Below are positions 1 to 10,818 of a DNA stretch of 64,000 nt, piece after piece. The first letter of the stretch is position 1, and each line of letters begins with the position of its first letter. Where the stretch lies: the NCBI RefSeq assembly GCF_024679095.1, contig NW_026112158.1:138501-202500 (forward strand), given 5' to 3'. The DNA is from Eriocheir sinensis. Its lineage: Eukaryota; Arthropoda; Malacostraca; Decapoda; Varunidae. The notes under the pieces were generated by a model that had not been told where the DNA came from, searched no databases, and saw only the letters and a program-made list of their open reading frames with translations. The position numbers and the translations under genes were made by a program.

Positions 1-822
1 CGGCGGTGGTGTCTGTTGTTGTGTGTGTGTGTGTGTGCTTGGCGGTGGTGTCTGTTGTTGTGTGTGTGTTCCCGGCGGTGGTGTCTGTTGTTGTGTGTGT
101 GTCTCTGCCCGGCGGTGGTGTCTGTCGTTGTGTGTGTGTGCCCGGCAATGATGTCTGTTGTTGTGTGTGTGTGCCCGGCGGTGGTGTCTGTTGTTGTGTG
201 TGTGTGCCCGGCGGTGGTGTCTGTTGTTGTGTGTGTGTGCCCGGCAATGGTGTCTGTTGTTGTGTGTGAGCTTGGCGGTGGTGTCTGTTGTGTGTGTGTG
301 CCAGGCGGTGGTTTGTGTTGTGTGTGTGTGCCCGGCGGTGGTGTCTGTTGTGTGAGTGTGTGCCCAGCGGTGGTGTCTGTTGTTGTGTGTGTGTGCCCGG
401 CGTTGGTGTCTGTTGTTGTGTGTGTGTGCTTGGCTGAGGTGTCTATTGTGTGTGTGTGTGACCGACGGTTGTGTCTGTTGTTGTGTGTGTGTGCCCGGCG
501 TTGGTGTCTGTTTTGTGTGTGTGTGCCCGGCGGTGGTGTCTGTTGTTGTGTGTGTTCTTGGCGGTGGTGTCTGTTGTGTGTGTGTGCCAGGCGGTGGTGT
601 GTGTTGTGTGTGTGTGCCCGGCGGTGGTGTCTGTTGTGTGTGTGTGCCCAGCGGTGGTGTCTGTCATGTGTGTGTGTGCCCGGCGATGGTGTCCGTTGTT
701 GTGAGTGTGTACCCGGCGGTTGTGTGTGTCGTTATGTGTGTGTGCTTGGTGATGGTGTCTGTTGTTGTGTGTTTGTTCCCAGGCGGTGGTGTCTTTCGTT
801 GTGTGTGTGCTCGACGGTGATT
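1..822 (+). repeat. GT-rich minisatellite, ~34-bp unit
   Basis: Tandem array in which a core close to GGCGGTGGTGTCTGTTG is followed by a variable TG run and a CCC or CTT joint. Successive cores start near 1, 39, 71, 107, 141, 171, 205, 239 and 273, so the unit is about 30-38 bp and most length variation lies in the TG run. Point variants such as GGCAATGG and GGCGATGG recur. Long cysteine- and valine-rich open frames across it arise only because the repeat lacks stops; I do not call a gene. The array continues at the left edge and resumes at 1419-1490 beyond a retroelement insertion. Confidence 0.93.
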
Positions 823-857
823 TTTTTTTTTTTTTTACAACAAAGGAAGCAGCTCAA

Positions 858-915
<58 letters not shown>

Positions 916-1418
916 CAAAAAGAGAACAATAATAAAAAAAGCCCGCTACTCGCTGCTCCTAAAAAAGAAACAAAAGAGGTGGCCGAAAGGAGGATCAAAT
1001 ACGAGAGGAGAGGTGTCCTGATACCCTCCTCTTGAAAGAGTGCAAGTCGTAGGCAGGAGGAAATACAGATGAAGGAAGATTGTTCCAGAGTTTACCAGCG
1101 TGAGGGATGAAAGAGTGGAGATGCTGGTTAACTCTTGCATAAGGGGTTTGGACAGTATAGGGATGAGTATGAGTAGAAAGTCGAGTGCAGCGGGGCCGCG
1201 GGAGGGGGGGAGGCATGCAGTTAGCAAGTTCAGAAGAGCAATCAGTGTGAAAATATTGATAGAAGATAGAAAGAGAGGCAACATTGCCGCGGAATTTAAG
1301 AGGTAGAAGAATATCAGTATGAGGAGGAGAGCTGATGAGACGAAGAGCCTTAGCCTCCACTCTGTCCAGAAGAGCTGTGTGAGTGGAGCCCCCCCACACA
1401 TGAGATGCATACTCCATA
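823..1418 (-). mobile_element. Jockey-like non-LTR retrotransposon, 3' fragment (Jk-1)
   Basis: A poly-T run at about 823-836 marks the poly-A end of a minus-strand element. On the minus strand from 1418 down to 995 the frame encodes the reverse transcriptase C-terminus, with motifs such as MEYASHVWGGS, HSFIPHAGKLWNNLPSS and FKRRVSGHL that recur in every Jockey-like copy in this window. The 5' part is missing, which is the usual result of incomplete target-primed reverse transcription. The element interrupts the GT minisatellite. Its 3' untranslated region contains a (CA)n tract. I see no clean target duplication. Confidence 0.85.
861..914 (+). repeat. (CA)n microsatellite
   Basis: Uninterrupted CA dinucleotides of about 54 bp lying in the 3' untranslated region of the minus-strand Jockey-like copy, close to its poly-A end. 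The same stretch of the copy at 10453 has no CA expansion, so the tract probably grew within this copy. Confidence 0.95.
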
Positions 1419-1490
1419 AATGTGCCTGGAGGTGGTGTCTGTTGTTGTGTGTGTGTGCCCGGCGGTGGTGTCTGTCGTTGTTTGTGTGCT
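1419..1490 (+). repeat. GT-rich minisatellite, right remnant
   Basis: About two units of the same GGCGGTGGTGTCTGT-type minisatellite seen at 1-822. Their position on the far side of Jk-1 shows that the retroelement inserted into the array. The array then gives way to the 120/136-bp satellite. Confidence 0.85.
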
Positions 1491-3331
1491 ATAATAACTC
1501 TAATAAATCTAATAACTGCACTAGTCTGATCCTGTAGGAAGGTGAAGGTGTAAGAATATGGGACTCTCTGGCTTAGTGCTTGGGAATCAGTAGGTGTCAT
1601 GTGCTGCAGAGAGGCTTGGAGGTGTTATAATTATGATAGGTAAATATTGGACTGCACTAATCTGACCCTATAGGAAGGTGGCACTCTCTGGCTCAATGCT
1701 TGGGAATCAGAAGGTGTCATCTGCTGCAGAGATGCTTGGAGGTGTTATAACTATGCCAGTAAAAGGCTGGACTGCACTAATCTGACCCTGTAAGAAGGTG
1801 GCACTCTCAAGGTTAGTTCTAGGGAATCAGAAGGTGTCATGTGCTGCAGATAGGCTCGGAGGTGTTATAACCATGCTAGTGATAAGCTGGACTGCACAAA
1901 TCTGACCCTGTAGTAAGGTGAAGGTGGAGGAAGGTGGCACTCTCAAGCTCAATGCTCGGGAATCGGAAGGTGTCATGTGCTGCAGAGTGGCTTGAAGGTG
2001 CTTTACCTATGCTCATGAATACTGGCCTGCACTAATCTGACCCTTTAGGAAGATGGCATTCCCTGATTCAGTGCCAGGGAATTAGAATGTGTCATGTGCT
2101 GCAGAGAGGTGTGAAGGTGTTATAACTATGCTAGTGAAAGGCTGGACTGCTCTACTCTGATTATGTAGGGAGGTTGCACTCTCTGGTTCAGTGCTAGGGA
2201 ATCAAAAGGTGTCATGTGCTGCAGACAGACTTGGATGTGTTATGACTATGCTAGTGATATACTGGACTTCACTAATCTGACCCTGTAGAAAGTTGGCACT
2301 CTCTGGCTCAGTGCTAGAGAGTCAGAAGGTGTCATGTGCTGCAGAGAGGCTAGGAGTTGTTATAACTATGCTAGTGAAAGACTGGACTGCACTAATCTGA
2401 CCCTGTAGGATGGTGAAGGTGTCGGAAGGTGGCACTCTCTGGCTCAGTGCAAGGGAATCAGAAGGTGTCATGTGCTGCAGAGAGGCTTTGAGGTTTTATA
2501 AGTATACGAGTGAAGGCCGCAGGAAGGTGGCATTCTCTGTCTTAGTGCAATGGAATCAAGTCTCATGTGCTGCAGAGAGGTTTGGAGGTGTTATAACTTT
2601 GTTAGTGAAAGGCTGGACTGCACTAATCTTACCCTGTAGAGAGGTGAAGGTGTAAGGAGGTGGCACGCTCTGGTTCAGTGCTAAGGAAGCATAAGGTGTC
2701 ATGTGCTGCAGATAGGCTTGGAGGTGTTATAACTATGATAGGTAAATATTGGACTGCACTAATCTGACCCTATAGGAAGGTGGCACTCTCTGGCTCAGTG
2801 CTAGGGAATCAGAAGGTGTCATCTGCTGCAGAGAGGCTTGGAGGTGTTATAACTATGCTAGGTAAAAGCTGGACTGCACTAATCTGACCCTATTGGAAGG
2901 TGAAGGTTTAGGAAGGTGGCACTCTCTGGCTCTGTGCTAGGGAATCAGGTGTCATGTACTGCAGAGAGGCTTGGATGTATTATAACTATGCTAGTGGAAT
3001 GCTGGACTACACTAATCTGACCCTGTAGGAATGTGAAGGTGTAGGAAGGTGGCATTCTCTGGCTCTGTGCTAGGGAATCAGATGTCATGTGCTGCAGAGA
3101 GGCTTGGAGGTGTCATAACTATGCTAGTGAAAGGCTGGACTGCACTAATATGACCCTGTAGGAAAATGAAGGTGTAGGAAGGTGGCACTCTGTTGCTCAG
3201 TGCTAAGGAATATATAGTGGCATGTGCTGCAGAGAGGCTTGGAGGTGTTATAACTATGCTAGTGAAAGGCTTGATTGCATTAATCTGACCTGTGGGAAGT
3301 TGAAGTTGTTGAAAGGTGGTACTGTCTGGCT
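1491..3331 (+). repeat. 120/136-bp satellite array (block 1)
   Basis: Tandem units built around GCTGCAGAGAGGCTTGG, AGGTGTTATAACTATGC and GGCTGGACTGCACTAATC. By counting, the short form is about 120 bp. A long form carries an extra 16-bp piece (GAAGGTGTAGGAAGGT) and is about 136 bp. Units differ by scattered substitutions and small gaps and are not ordered into a clear higher-order pattern. I take this orientation as plus; the same family makes up most of the window. No gene is seen here. Confidence 0.93.
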
Positions 3332-3930
3332 TTCGATTTTTTTTCATTTTTATAAATGAAAATGAAACAGGTCATCCATGAATGTATGTGAAGTGATTCT
3401 TTGAAAAATAGGGGTATATGTTTCAAATATCTCCTTTACTGCTACTTCCTATAGGTGATGATTTTCGTCCCTTTTAATAGCTATTCTTTAGTTCACTTTA
3501 GTGTCTTGAGGGGCCAAAGACTACCCACATGCTGTCTTCATCATTGCCCATCAACCAGACTCCAGCGAATCTCTCTAAAGAGATCAAGTGAAGCTCGGGG
3601 AGGCGGAGGGGGGGGGGATTGGTCAAGTAAGATTGCGGCAATATAAAACAGTTGCCTGCGTCACCAACTGGCTGGAACCAACCAAAATGGTAAAGATGGG
3701 GGCATACGCTCCACCTGAGCGTGGCCGCAATGCTTATCTCCGTAACAATGGCCCTTGAGCTATTGGAGGGAGGAGTCCATCACCCCGTGACACAGGGTCA
3801 GCGTGACATCCAGGTTACCACAGTTTACCTTCCCCAGGTTTGCCCAGGTACCCATTTATCGACCAGCCCGCAAGAGAAGATGAGCAGCTGGGTGAGCTCC
3901 ATGCTGACTGCCCAGGTTTGGATTCAAACT
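3332..3930. mobile_element. Composite SINE-like insertion in the satellite
   Basis: The satellite unit is interrupted here and resumes at 3931. The first ~170 bp are AT-rich and unrecognised. From about 3515 to 3690 the sequence resembles the body of the SINE at 13255: ACTACCCACATGCTGTC followed by a CATCAACCAGACTCC-like piece, then an AAGATTGCGGCAATATAAA-like piece, then CTGGCTGG. From about 3830 to 3930 the sequence ends in TTTGGATTCAAACTC, which looks like the reverse complement of a tRNA B box, so a second SINE may lie here on the minus strand. No coding capacity is seen. Confidence 0.55.
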
Positions 3931-6750
3931 CACTCTCAGGCTCAGTGCTAGGAAATCAGAAGGTGCCATGTGCTGCAGAGTGGGTTGGAGGTGTTATAAC
4001 TATGCTATTGAAAGGCTTGACTGCACTAATCTGACCCTGTAGGAAGGAGAAGCTTTAGGAAGGTGGCACTCTCAGGATCAGTGCTAGGGAATCAGGAGGT
4101 GGCATATGCTGCAGAGAGGTTTGGAGGTGTTATAGCTATGATAGTGAAAGACTGGACTGCACTAATCAGACCCTGTAGGAAGGTGAAGGTGTAGGAAGGT
4201 GGAACTCTCTGGCTCAGTGCTAAGGAAACGGAGGGTGTCATGTGCTGCACAGAGGCTTAGAAGTGTTATAACTATGTCAGCGAAAGGCTGGACTACACTA
4301 ATCTGACGCTGTAGGTATGTTAACGTGTAGGAAGGTGGCATTTTATGTCTCAGTCCTAGGGAATCAGAAGGTGTCATGTGCTGCAGAGTGGCTTGGAGGT
4401 GTTATAACTATGCTAGTGGAAGGCTGGACTGCACTATTCTGACCCTGTAGGAAGGTGTCACTCCCTGGCTCAGTGCTAGGGAATCAGAAGGTGTCATGTA
4501 CTGCAGAGAAGCATCGAGGTGTTATAACTATGCTAGTGAAATGCTGGACTGACTAATCTGACCCAGTAGGAAGGTGAGGTGTAAGGTGGTGGCACTCTCA
4601 AGCCTTGTGCTTGGGAATTATGCGATGTCATGTGCTGCAGAGAGCCTTAAAGTTGTTATAATTATGCTGGACTACACTAATCTGGCTCTCTAGGTAGGTG
4701 GCACCCTCTGTCTCAGTTTTAGGGAGTTAGAAGGTGTCTTGTGCTGCAGAGAGGCTTGGAGGTGTTATTACTATGTTAGTGAAAGGTTGGACTGCATTAA
4801 TCTGACCCTGTAGGAAAGTGTCACTCTAAGGCTCAGTGCTAGGGAATCAGAAGGTGTCATGAGCTGTAGAGAGGCTTGGAGGTGTTATATCCATGCTAGT
4901 GAAAGGCTGGATTGCACTAGTCTGACCCTGGAGGAAGGTGAAGGTGTAGGAAGGTGGCACTCACAAGCTCAGTGCTAGGGAATCAGAAGGTGTCATGTGC
5001 TGCAGAGAGGCGTGGAGATGTTTTAACTATGCTAGTAAAAGGCTGAATTGCACTAATCTGTCCATGTGGAAAGGTGAAGATGTAGGAGGGTGGCACTCTC
5101 AAGCTCTGTGCTTGGGAATCAAAAGGTGCCATTTGCTGCAGAGAGGCTTGGTGGTGTTATAACTAAACTAGTGAAAGGCAGAACTGCACTACTCTGACCC
5201 TGTAAGAAGGTGAAGGTGTAGTAAGGTGGCACTCTCAAGCTTTATGGTAGGGAATCAGAAGGAGTCATGTGCTGTAGAGAGGCTTGGGGGTGTTATAAAT
5301 ATGCTAGTGAAAGACTGGACTGCACTAACCTGGCCCTGTAGGACGGTGCAGCAGTAGGAAGGTGGCACTCTCTGGCTCATTGCAAGGAAATCCGGTGTCA
5401 TGACCTGCAGAGAGCATTTAAGTTGTTATAACTATGCTAGTGAAAGGCTGGACTACACGCATATGGCACTGTAGGTAGGTGGCACTCTCTGGCTCAGTGC
5501 TAAGGAATCAGAAGGTGTCACGTGCTGCAGAGAGTATTGGAGGTGTTACACCTATGCTAGTGAAAGGCTGGACTGCACAAATCTAACTCTGTAGGAAGGA
5601 GAAGGTTGAGGAAGGTGGCACTCTCAGGCTCAGTGCTAGGGAATTAGAAGGTGTCATATGCTGCTGAGAGGCTTGGAGGTGTTATAACTATGCTAATGAA
5701 AGGCTCGACTACACTAATCTGACCCTTTTGGAAAGTGACACTCTCTGGCTCTGTGCTAGGGAGTCAGAAGGTGTCATGTGCTGCAGAGAGGCTTGGATGT
5801 GTTATAACTATGCTAGTGAAAGGATGTACAGCACTTATCTGACCCAATAGGAAGGTGGCACTCTCAAGCTCTGTGCTAGGGAATCAGAAGGTGGCATGTG
5901 CTGCAGAGAGGCTTGGAGGTGTTATAACTATGCATGTGAGAGGCTGGATTGATCTAATCTAATTTGTCCCTGAAGGAAGGTGAAGGTGTAGGAAGATGGC
6001 ACTCTCTGGCTCAGTGCTAGGGAATCAGAAGGTCGTATGTGGTTCAGAGAGGCTTGGAGGTGTTTTAACTATTCTAGTGAAAGGCTCTACTCCACTAATC
6101 TGACCCTGTAGGCAGGGGACACTTTCTGGCTCAGTGCTTAGGAAGCAGAAGCTGTCATGTGCTGCATACAGGTTTGTAGGTGTTATAACTATGCTTAAGA
6201 AAGGCTGAACTGCACTAATATGACAGTGTGGGAAGGTGAAAGTGTAGGATGGTGGCACTCTCAAGCTCTGTGCTAGGGAATCAGAAGGTGTCATGTGCTG
6301 CAGAGAGGCTTGGATGTGTTATAACTATGCTAGTGAAAGGATGTACAGCACTAATCTGACCCAATAGGAAGGTGGCACTCTCAAGCGCTGTGCAAAGTAA
6401 TCAGAAGGTGGCATGTGCTGCAGAGAGGCTTGGCGGTGTTATTACTATGGTAGTGAAAGGCTGGACTGCACTACTTTGACACTGTAGGAGGGTTAAGGTG
6501 TAGGAAGGTGGCTCTGGCTTGGAGCTAGGGAATCAGAAGGTGACATGTGCCGCACAGAGGCTTCGAGGTGTTATAACTATGCTAGTGAAAGGCTGGACTG
6601 CACTAATCTGACCCTGTAGGAAAGTGACTCTGTAGGAAGGTGGCAATCTCGAACTCTTTGCTAGGGAATCAGGTGTCATATGATGCAGAGAGGCATGGGG
6701 TTGTTATAACTATGCTAGCGAAAGGCTGTACTGCACTAATCTGAGTCTGT
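3931..6750 (+). repeat. 120/136-bp satellite array (block 2)
   Basis: Continuation of the satellite in the same orientation as block 1, with a mixture of short and long units. Units here vary in the segment after GGCACTCTC, which reads either TGGCTCAGTGC or AAGCTCTGTGC, suggesting at least two interspersed subfamilies. The array stops at 6750, where a CR1-like element begins. Confidence 0.93.
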
Positions 6751-6751
6751 A

Positions 6752-6779
6752 GGAAACATGGAAACATGGAAACATGGAA
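6752..6779 (-). repeat. CR1-type 3'-terminal 8-bp tandem repeat
   Basis: GGAAACAT repeats at 6752, 6760 and 6768, then a degenerate copy at 6776. Because the element is on the minus strand, these form its extreme 3' end. Short terminal repeats instead of poly-A are characteristic of CR1 and related clades, and they fix the 3' boundary of this element exactly at the satellite junction. Confidence 0.85.
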
Positions 6780-6862
6780 ACGCAGGCAACAGAAAGCCTA
6801 TTGGCTCATTACGAGGTTGCCCGCTTTGGTGATTTAATCTGCTCGACAGCCTGGGGCCTGGG

Positions 6863-6946
6863 GAGCAGATGAAAGCACCTCGACATTGAGGAGCAGATGA
6901 AAGCGCCTCGATATTGAGGAGCAGATGAAAGCAACTCAATATTCAG
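6863..6946. repeat. 28-bp tandem triplication in the CR1-A 3' UTR
   Basis: GAGCAGATGAAAGC begins at 6863, 6891 and 6919, giving three 28-bp units that differ by a few bases. It lies between the ORF2 stop and the terminal 8-bp repeats of CR1-A. Confidence 0.85.
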
Positions 6947-9816
6947 TTTACTCCCGACGCAGCGAAGTGACGGTCGATTCTATATTTGAAGGAGTTGATA
7001 GTATTCGCATTTACTACTTCTGAAGGAAGATTGTTCCAGTGACGGATGACTCGGTTTGAAAAGAAACTCCTTCCGATGTCTGTGTTACATCGACTAGACT
7101 GAATAGGTAAACCGTTATTTCTAGTTCTTAGGTTGGTTTGCAATTCAAAGAAATTGGAGTAATCGACGTTATTGAATTTTTTTAGATACTTGAAGACTTG
7201 AATCATATCTCCTCGTAGGCGTCTTTTCTCTAATGTAAAGAGATTGAGTCGCTTGAGTCGTTCCTCGTACGGTTGAGCCCTTAAGGTTGGTATCATTTTC
7301 GTGGCGCGTCGTTGAATCCTTTCCAGTAAATCAATGTCCTTTCTGTAATTAGGAGACCAGAACTGTACTGCATACTCGAGGTGCGGTCTTACCATGGAAT
7401 TATACAAGGATAGCATCACGTCTGGCGTTTTACACTCGAAGTTCCTCGCTATGAACCCGAGCATAGTGTTGGCTTTGTTGTATGCTCTTTTACAGTGATT
7501 AGCGTGTTTCAGGTCACTGCTGATAGTGACTCAAAGATCCTATTCCTCCTGCATCGCGTACAGATGTCTCCCATTCATGATGTATGTGTGGTTACTATTT
7601 CTGTAACCAATGTGCATGACTTTGCATTTGTCAACATTAAAGGACATTTGCCATTTTCCGACCATTCGATAATGTGATTGAGGTCTTTCTGAATGATTTC
7701 GCAGTCGGTCTTTGTGAGGGCCTTTCCCCCCACCTTAGTGTCATCAGCAAATTTCGATATTGTGGATTTCAGTCCTGATTCGAGGTCGTTGATATATATG
7801 ATGAAGAGAATGGGTCCCAGCACTGACCCTTGAGGCACTCCACTAGTGACTGGAAGCCAATCGGAAGGCTGTCCGTTGAGTAGTACTCGTTGTTTTCTGT
7901 CGGTGAGCCAATCTCTTATCCACGCGATCAGATTGGCTCCAATGCCCCGAGTGCAGTTTCTTAAGGAGTCGCTCGTGCGGTACCTTGTCGAAGGCTTTCT
8001 GAAAGTCCAGGTATATAACATCACTGGGGATGTGGGCATCCCAGTTCTTATATATACCTTGGAAGAAGTCTAATAAATTCGTTAGGCAGGAGCGCTTGTT
8101 TCTGAAGCCATGCTGGGTGTCGGAGATTACATTATTGTCTTCTAGAAACTTAACAAGTTTGTCTCTAATAATCTTTTCGAGTATTTTCCTGCCACTGATG
8201 TCAAACTTATGGGCCTGTAGTTTAATGCAACGCTTTTGTCTCCTTTTTGAAAATTGGTGTTACGTTCGCCATCTTCCAGTCTTCCGGGACCTTTTCAATT
8301 GAACAGACTGGTTGAATATGTTAGTGAGTGGCTGAAGTATTTGTTGTTTAAGCTCTTTTAATAACCGCGGGGACAAACCGTCAGGTCCTGTTGACTTGTT
8401 CGTGTCGAGTTTATCCAAATACTCTTTCACTTCTTGGTCGCATATTGAGTCAATTTTCAGGGCGTGATTCCCCTCGGCGGGTCAGGGTTCTCGGGCATGG
8501 TTTCGATGTTCTCGACTGTGAATACGGATGCGAAGTTACTGTTGAGGATTCTGGCCATCTGTTTACTGTCCTGAGTTGCAGCTCCAGTCTCGTCTGTCAG
8601 GGGACCAATATTGGATTTTACTTTCTTTTTCGATCTGATGTATGTGAAGAATTTTTTTTGAGTGTGTCTTGATGTCACGCGCTATTTTGTTTTCGTAGTT
8701 GCGTTTACTACTCCGAATAAGGGTGCGACAAGCTCTGAGGCTGTTGTGGTACTGAGTACGGGCTTCGGCCGTGTCATTCTCTTTCATTAGGTTATAATTC
8801 CTTTTTTAAGTTTACCGCCCTTTTATTTCTCTGGTCATCCACGGTGGATCTACGGCACCATTTACTCGCCTGGGTTTCGTCGGCACTGTAGCCTTTTCTA
8901 CTCCCAAAAGCTTATCTTTGAAGTTGTTCCACACGTTGTCGATTGTATTGTCGGTTAGGTGAAGTTGGTCCCAGGTCGCAGAGTGAAGCAGCTCACGGGC
9001 TAGGTTGAAATTTGATTTTTTGTAGTCTGGTATCACTTAATGATTGTCTAAGAGTTTTTGACTTATGTTGACATTGAAACGGATTAAGTGGTGATCGCAA
9101 CCGTTAATTTTTTCACCAACTTCACAGTCGCGAATGAGGTCGGGGTCGCTTACTAATACCAGATCCAGCAGATTGTTTTCTCTTGTTGGTTGAGTTACAA
9201 CTTGAGTGAGGAACGAATCCTCCACCATTTCTATAAGCCTGTTACCTTCTTGATCTCCAGTCAATTGTCCCCAGTCAATGTTAGGGCAATTAAAGTCCCC
9301 AATTATTATTGCTTCTTTACTTTGTGTTAAAGAGTGAAGCTCTTCGTACAGGGCAGTGTCATCGGCTGCTTGTTGTTTTGGAGGCCTGTATACGGTCGCA
9401 AGTGTTAGTTTCTTATTATTCGCAGTTATTTCCACATAGACGGAGTCGTAATTCTCTGCATCCTGTTTGTCTATTTTTATGGCAGGGAGCGTACTTTTTA
9501 CGTAGCAAATTACTCCTCCTCCTTTCTTGTGCATTCGATTTTTTTGGAAGCTTTCGTACCCGGGAAATGACAGTTCAGATACTAGATGTGCAGAGTTGGC
9601 CCAAGTCTCTGTGATGGCTACCACATCTGGTTTCTCAGTTGCAATATACGCCCTAATTTCGTCCTTTTTGGGTAATAGACTGCGTGCATTTGTGTACAAA
9701 ATGGAAATGTGACTACTGGTTTGGCCGCGTCGTGTTGAATGAGTTCGCTTGTCGGAGGCGTCGTTGGTTACACAGTTTCTTGCAAGCCGCATCGACGCTA
9801 CGGTTCGGTTGATCAA
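6943..9816 (-). pseudogene. CR1-A ORF2: endonuclease plus reverse transcriptase, broken
   Basis: From 9816 to 9037 the minus strand encodes an APE-type endonuclease of about 259 residues, with TNARSLLPKKDEI near the start, VVAITETW, IIGDFNCPNIDW and GCDHHLIRF. A TAA stop at 9037-9039 interrupts the frame, which resumes immediately below it (PDYKKSNFNLARELL). Further frameshifts occur near 8812, 8560-8680 and 8040-7980. The reverse transcriptase palm is recognisable at 8039-7575, with TSGVPQGSVLGP and the catalytic FADDTK at about 7738-7752. The C-terminal part at 7464-6943 is intact for 173 codons (SMVRPHLEYAVQFWSP, RHWNNLPSEVV). Such a protein would nick target DNA and copy its own RNA in the nucleus; this copy cannot encode it in one piece. 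Confidence 0.88.
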
Positions 9817-10126
9817 GGGTTGCCTTTGCCTTGCCCTCGCCTCCAGTTTTTTGAATAGCTTTTCGAGAAGCTTTCAACTGCATCGTTCAGGAGCCTTCCT
9901 AGCCGCGCCGAACCAACCTCGTTCAAGTGGAGTCCGTCCTCCCAAAACAAATCTGGGCGCTGGTTGAAGTGATGCCATGCGTTCGTGAACCCTACGCCTT
10001 CATCGTTACATAACTGCTTTAGACTAGTGTTGACGCCGTACGCTTTACTGTTGTTGTATCCGGCGAACGTATTGACTCTCGGTAGAATTCCAGAGACGAT
10101 GATGTGAGGGGACTTGGTCTTGTATT
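9813..10126 (-). pseudogene. CR1-A ORF1 C-terminal part with SGNH-esterase-like motif
   Basis: The minus-strand frame contains SPHIIVSGILPR near its start and DLFWEDGLHLNEVGSARLG near its end. A D-x-x-H block in this setting is the last catalytic block of SGNH-hydrolase (esterase) domains, which are found in ORF1 of CR1 elements. The 5' half, including the serine block, is absent because the element is cut off at the satellite junction. The apparent first residues (MTPNSLAL) are read from satellite, not from the element. ORF1 ends about 3 bp into the ORF2 start, so the two frames abut. Confidence 0.72.
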
Positions 10127-10452
10127 TCAGTGCCAGGGAATTAGGTGTCATGTGCTGCAGAGTGGCGTGGAGGTGTTATAACTATGCTACTGAAAGGCTG
10201 GACTGCACTAATCTGACCCTGAAGAAAGGTGAAGGCGTAGGAAGGTGGTACTCTCTGCCTTAGTGCTAGGGAGTCAGAAGGAGATATGTGCTGCAGAGTC
10301 TTGTAGGTGTTATAACTAAGCTAGTGAAAGGCTGGAGTGCACTAATCTGACCCTGTAAAAAGGTAAAGGTGTAGGAATGTGGCACTCTCAAGGTCTGTGG
10401 CAGGGAATCAGAAGGTGTCATGTGCTGCAGAGCGGCTTGGAGGTGTTATAAC
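10127..10452 (+). repeat. 120/136-bp satellite (block 3)
   Basis: Two to three units in plus orientation between CR1-A and Jk-2. This is the outermost left-arm segment that I can pair with the right arm; its mirror image is 58337-58744. Confidence 0.85.
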
Positions 10453-10818
10453 TATTTTTTTACAACAAATAAGACAGCTCAAGGGCACAATAAAAAGTAA
10501 ACAATAATTAAAAAAGCCCGCTACTCGCTGCTCACAAAAGAATCCAAAGAGGTGGCCGAAGAGAGGTCAATTTCGGGAGGAGAGGTTTTCAAGTCGTAGG
10601 TAGGAGGACATACATAAGAAGTAGGATTGTCCCAGAGTTTACCCGCGTGAGAGATGAAAGAGTGATTATGCTGGTTAACTCTTGCATAAGGGGTTTGGAC
10701 AGTATAGGGATGACCATGAGTAGAAAGTCGGATGCTGCAGGTCCGCGGGATAGGGGGAGGAATGGAGTTAGCAAGTTCAGAAGAGCAGTCATCCTGAAAA
10801 TATCGATAGAAGATAGAA

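Larger units (their letters stand above)
6751..10126 (-). mobile_element. CR1-like non-LTR retrotransposon (CR1-A), nearly full length
   Basis: Read on the minus strand, this insertion has the order expected of the CR1 clade: the end of an ORF1 with an esterase-type motif, then ORF2 with an APE-type endonuclease and a reverse transcriptase, then a 3' untranslated region ending in short tandem repeats rather than poly-A. It splits a satellite block (left to 6750, right from 10127). The 5' end of ORF1 is missing. ORF2 carries at least one in-frame stop and several frameshifts, so the copy is dead. About 20 bp of satellite unit appear to be missing at the insertion site. Confidence 0.88.

Noticed and set aside
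6..1035. Long cysteine- and valine-rich open frames over the GT minisatellite
   Set aside because: They exist in several frames because the repeat lacks stops, follow the repeat unit exactly, and run on into transposon sequence.
3078..3347. Recurrent minus-strand peptide of the satellite (TPSDSLALSQRVPPSYTF-type)
   Set aside because: The short unit is a multiple of three and so keeps a frame, but the 136-bp units change frame, stops and gaps are frequent, and no start or splice context is conserved. The similarity between units is explained by DNA-level tandem duplication.
1491..6750. CRISPR array in the regularly repeated DNA
   Set aside because: The repeat has no unique spacers; whole ~120/136-bp units are duplicated, and the context is a eukaryotic satellite.
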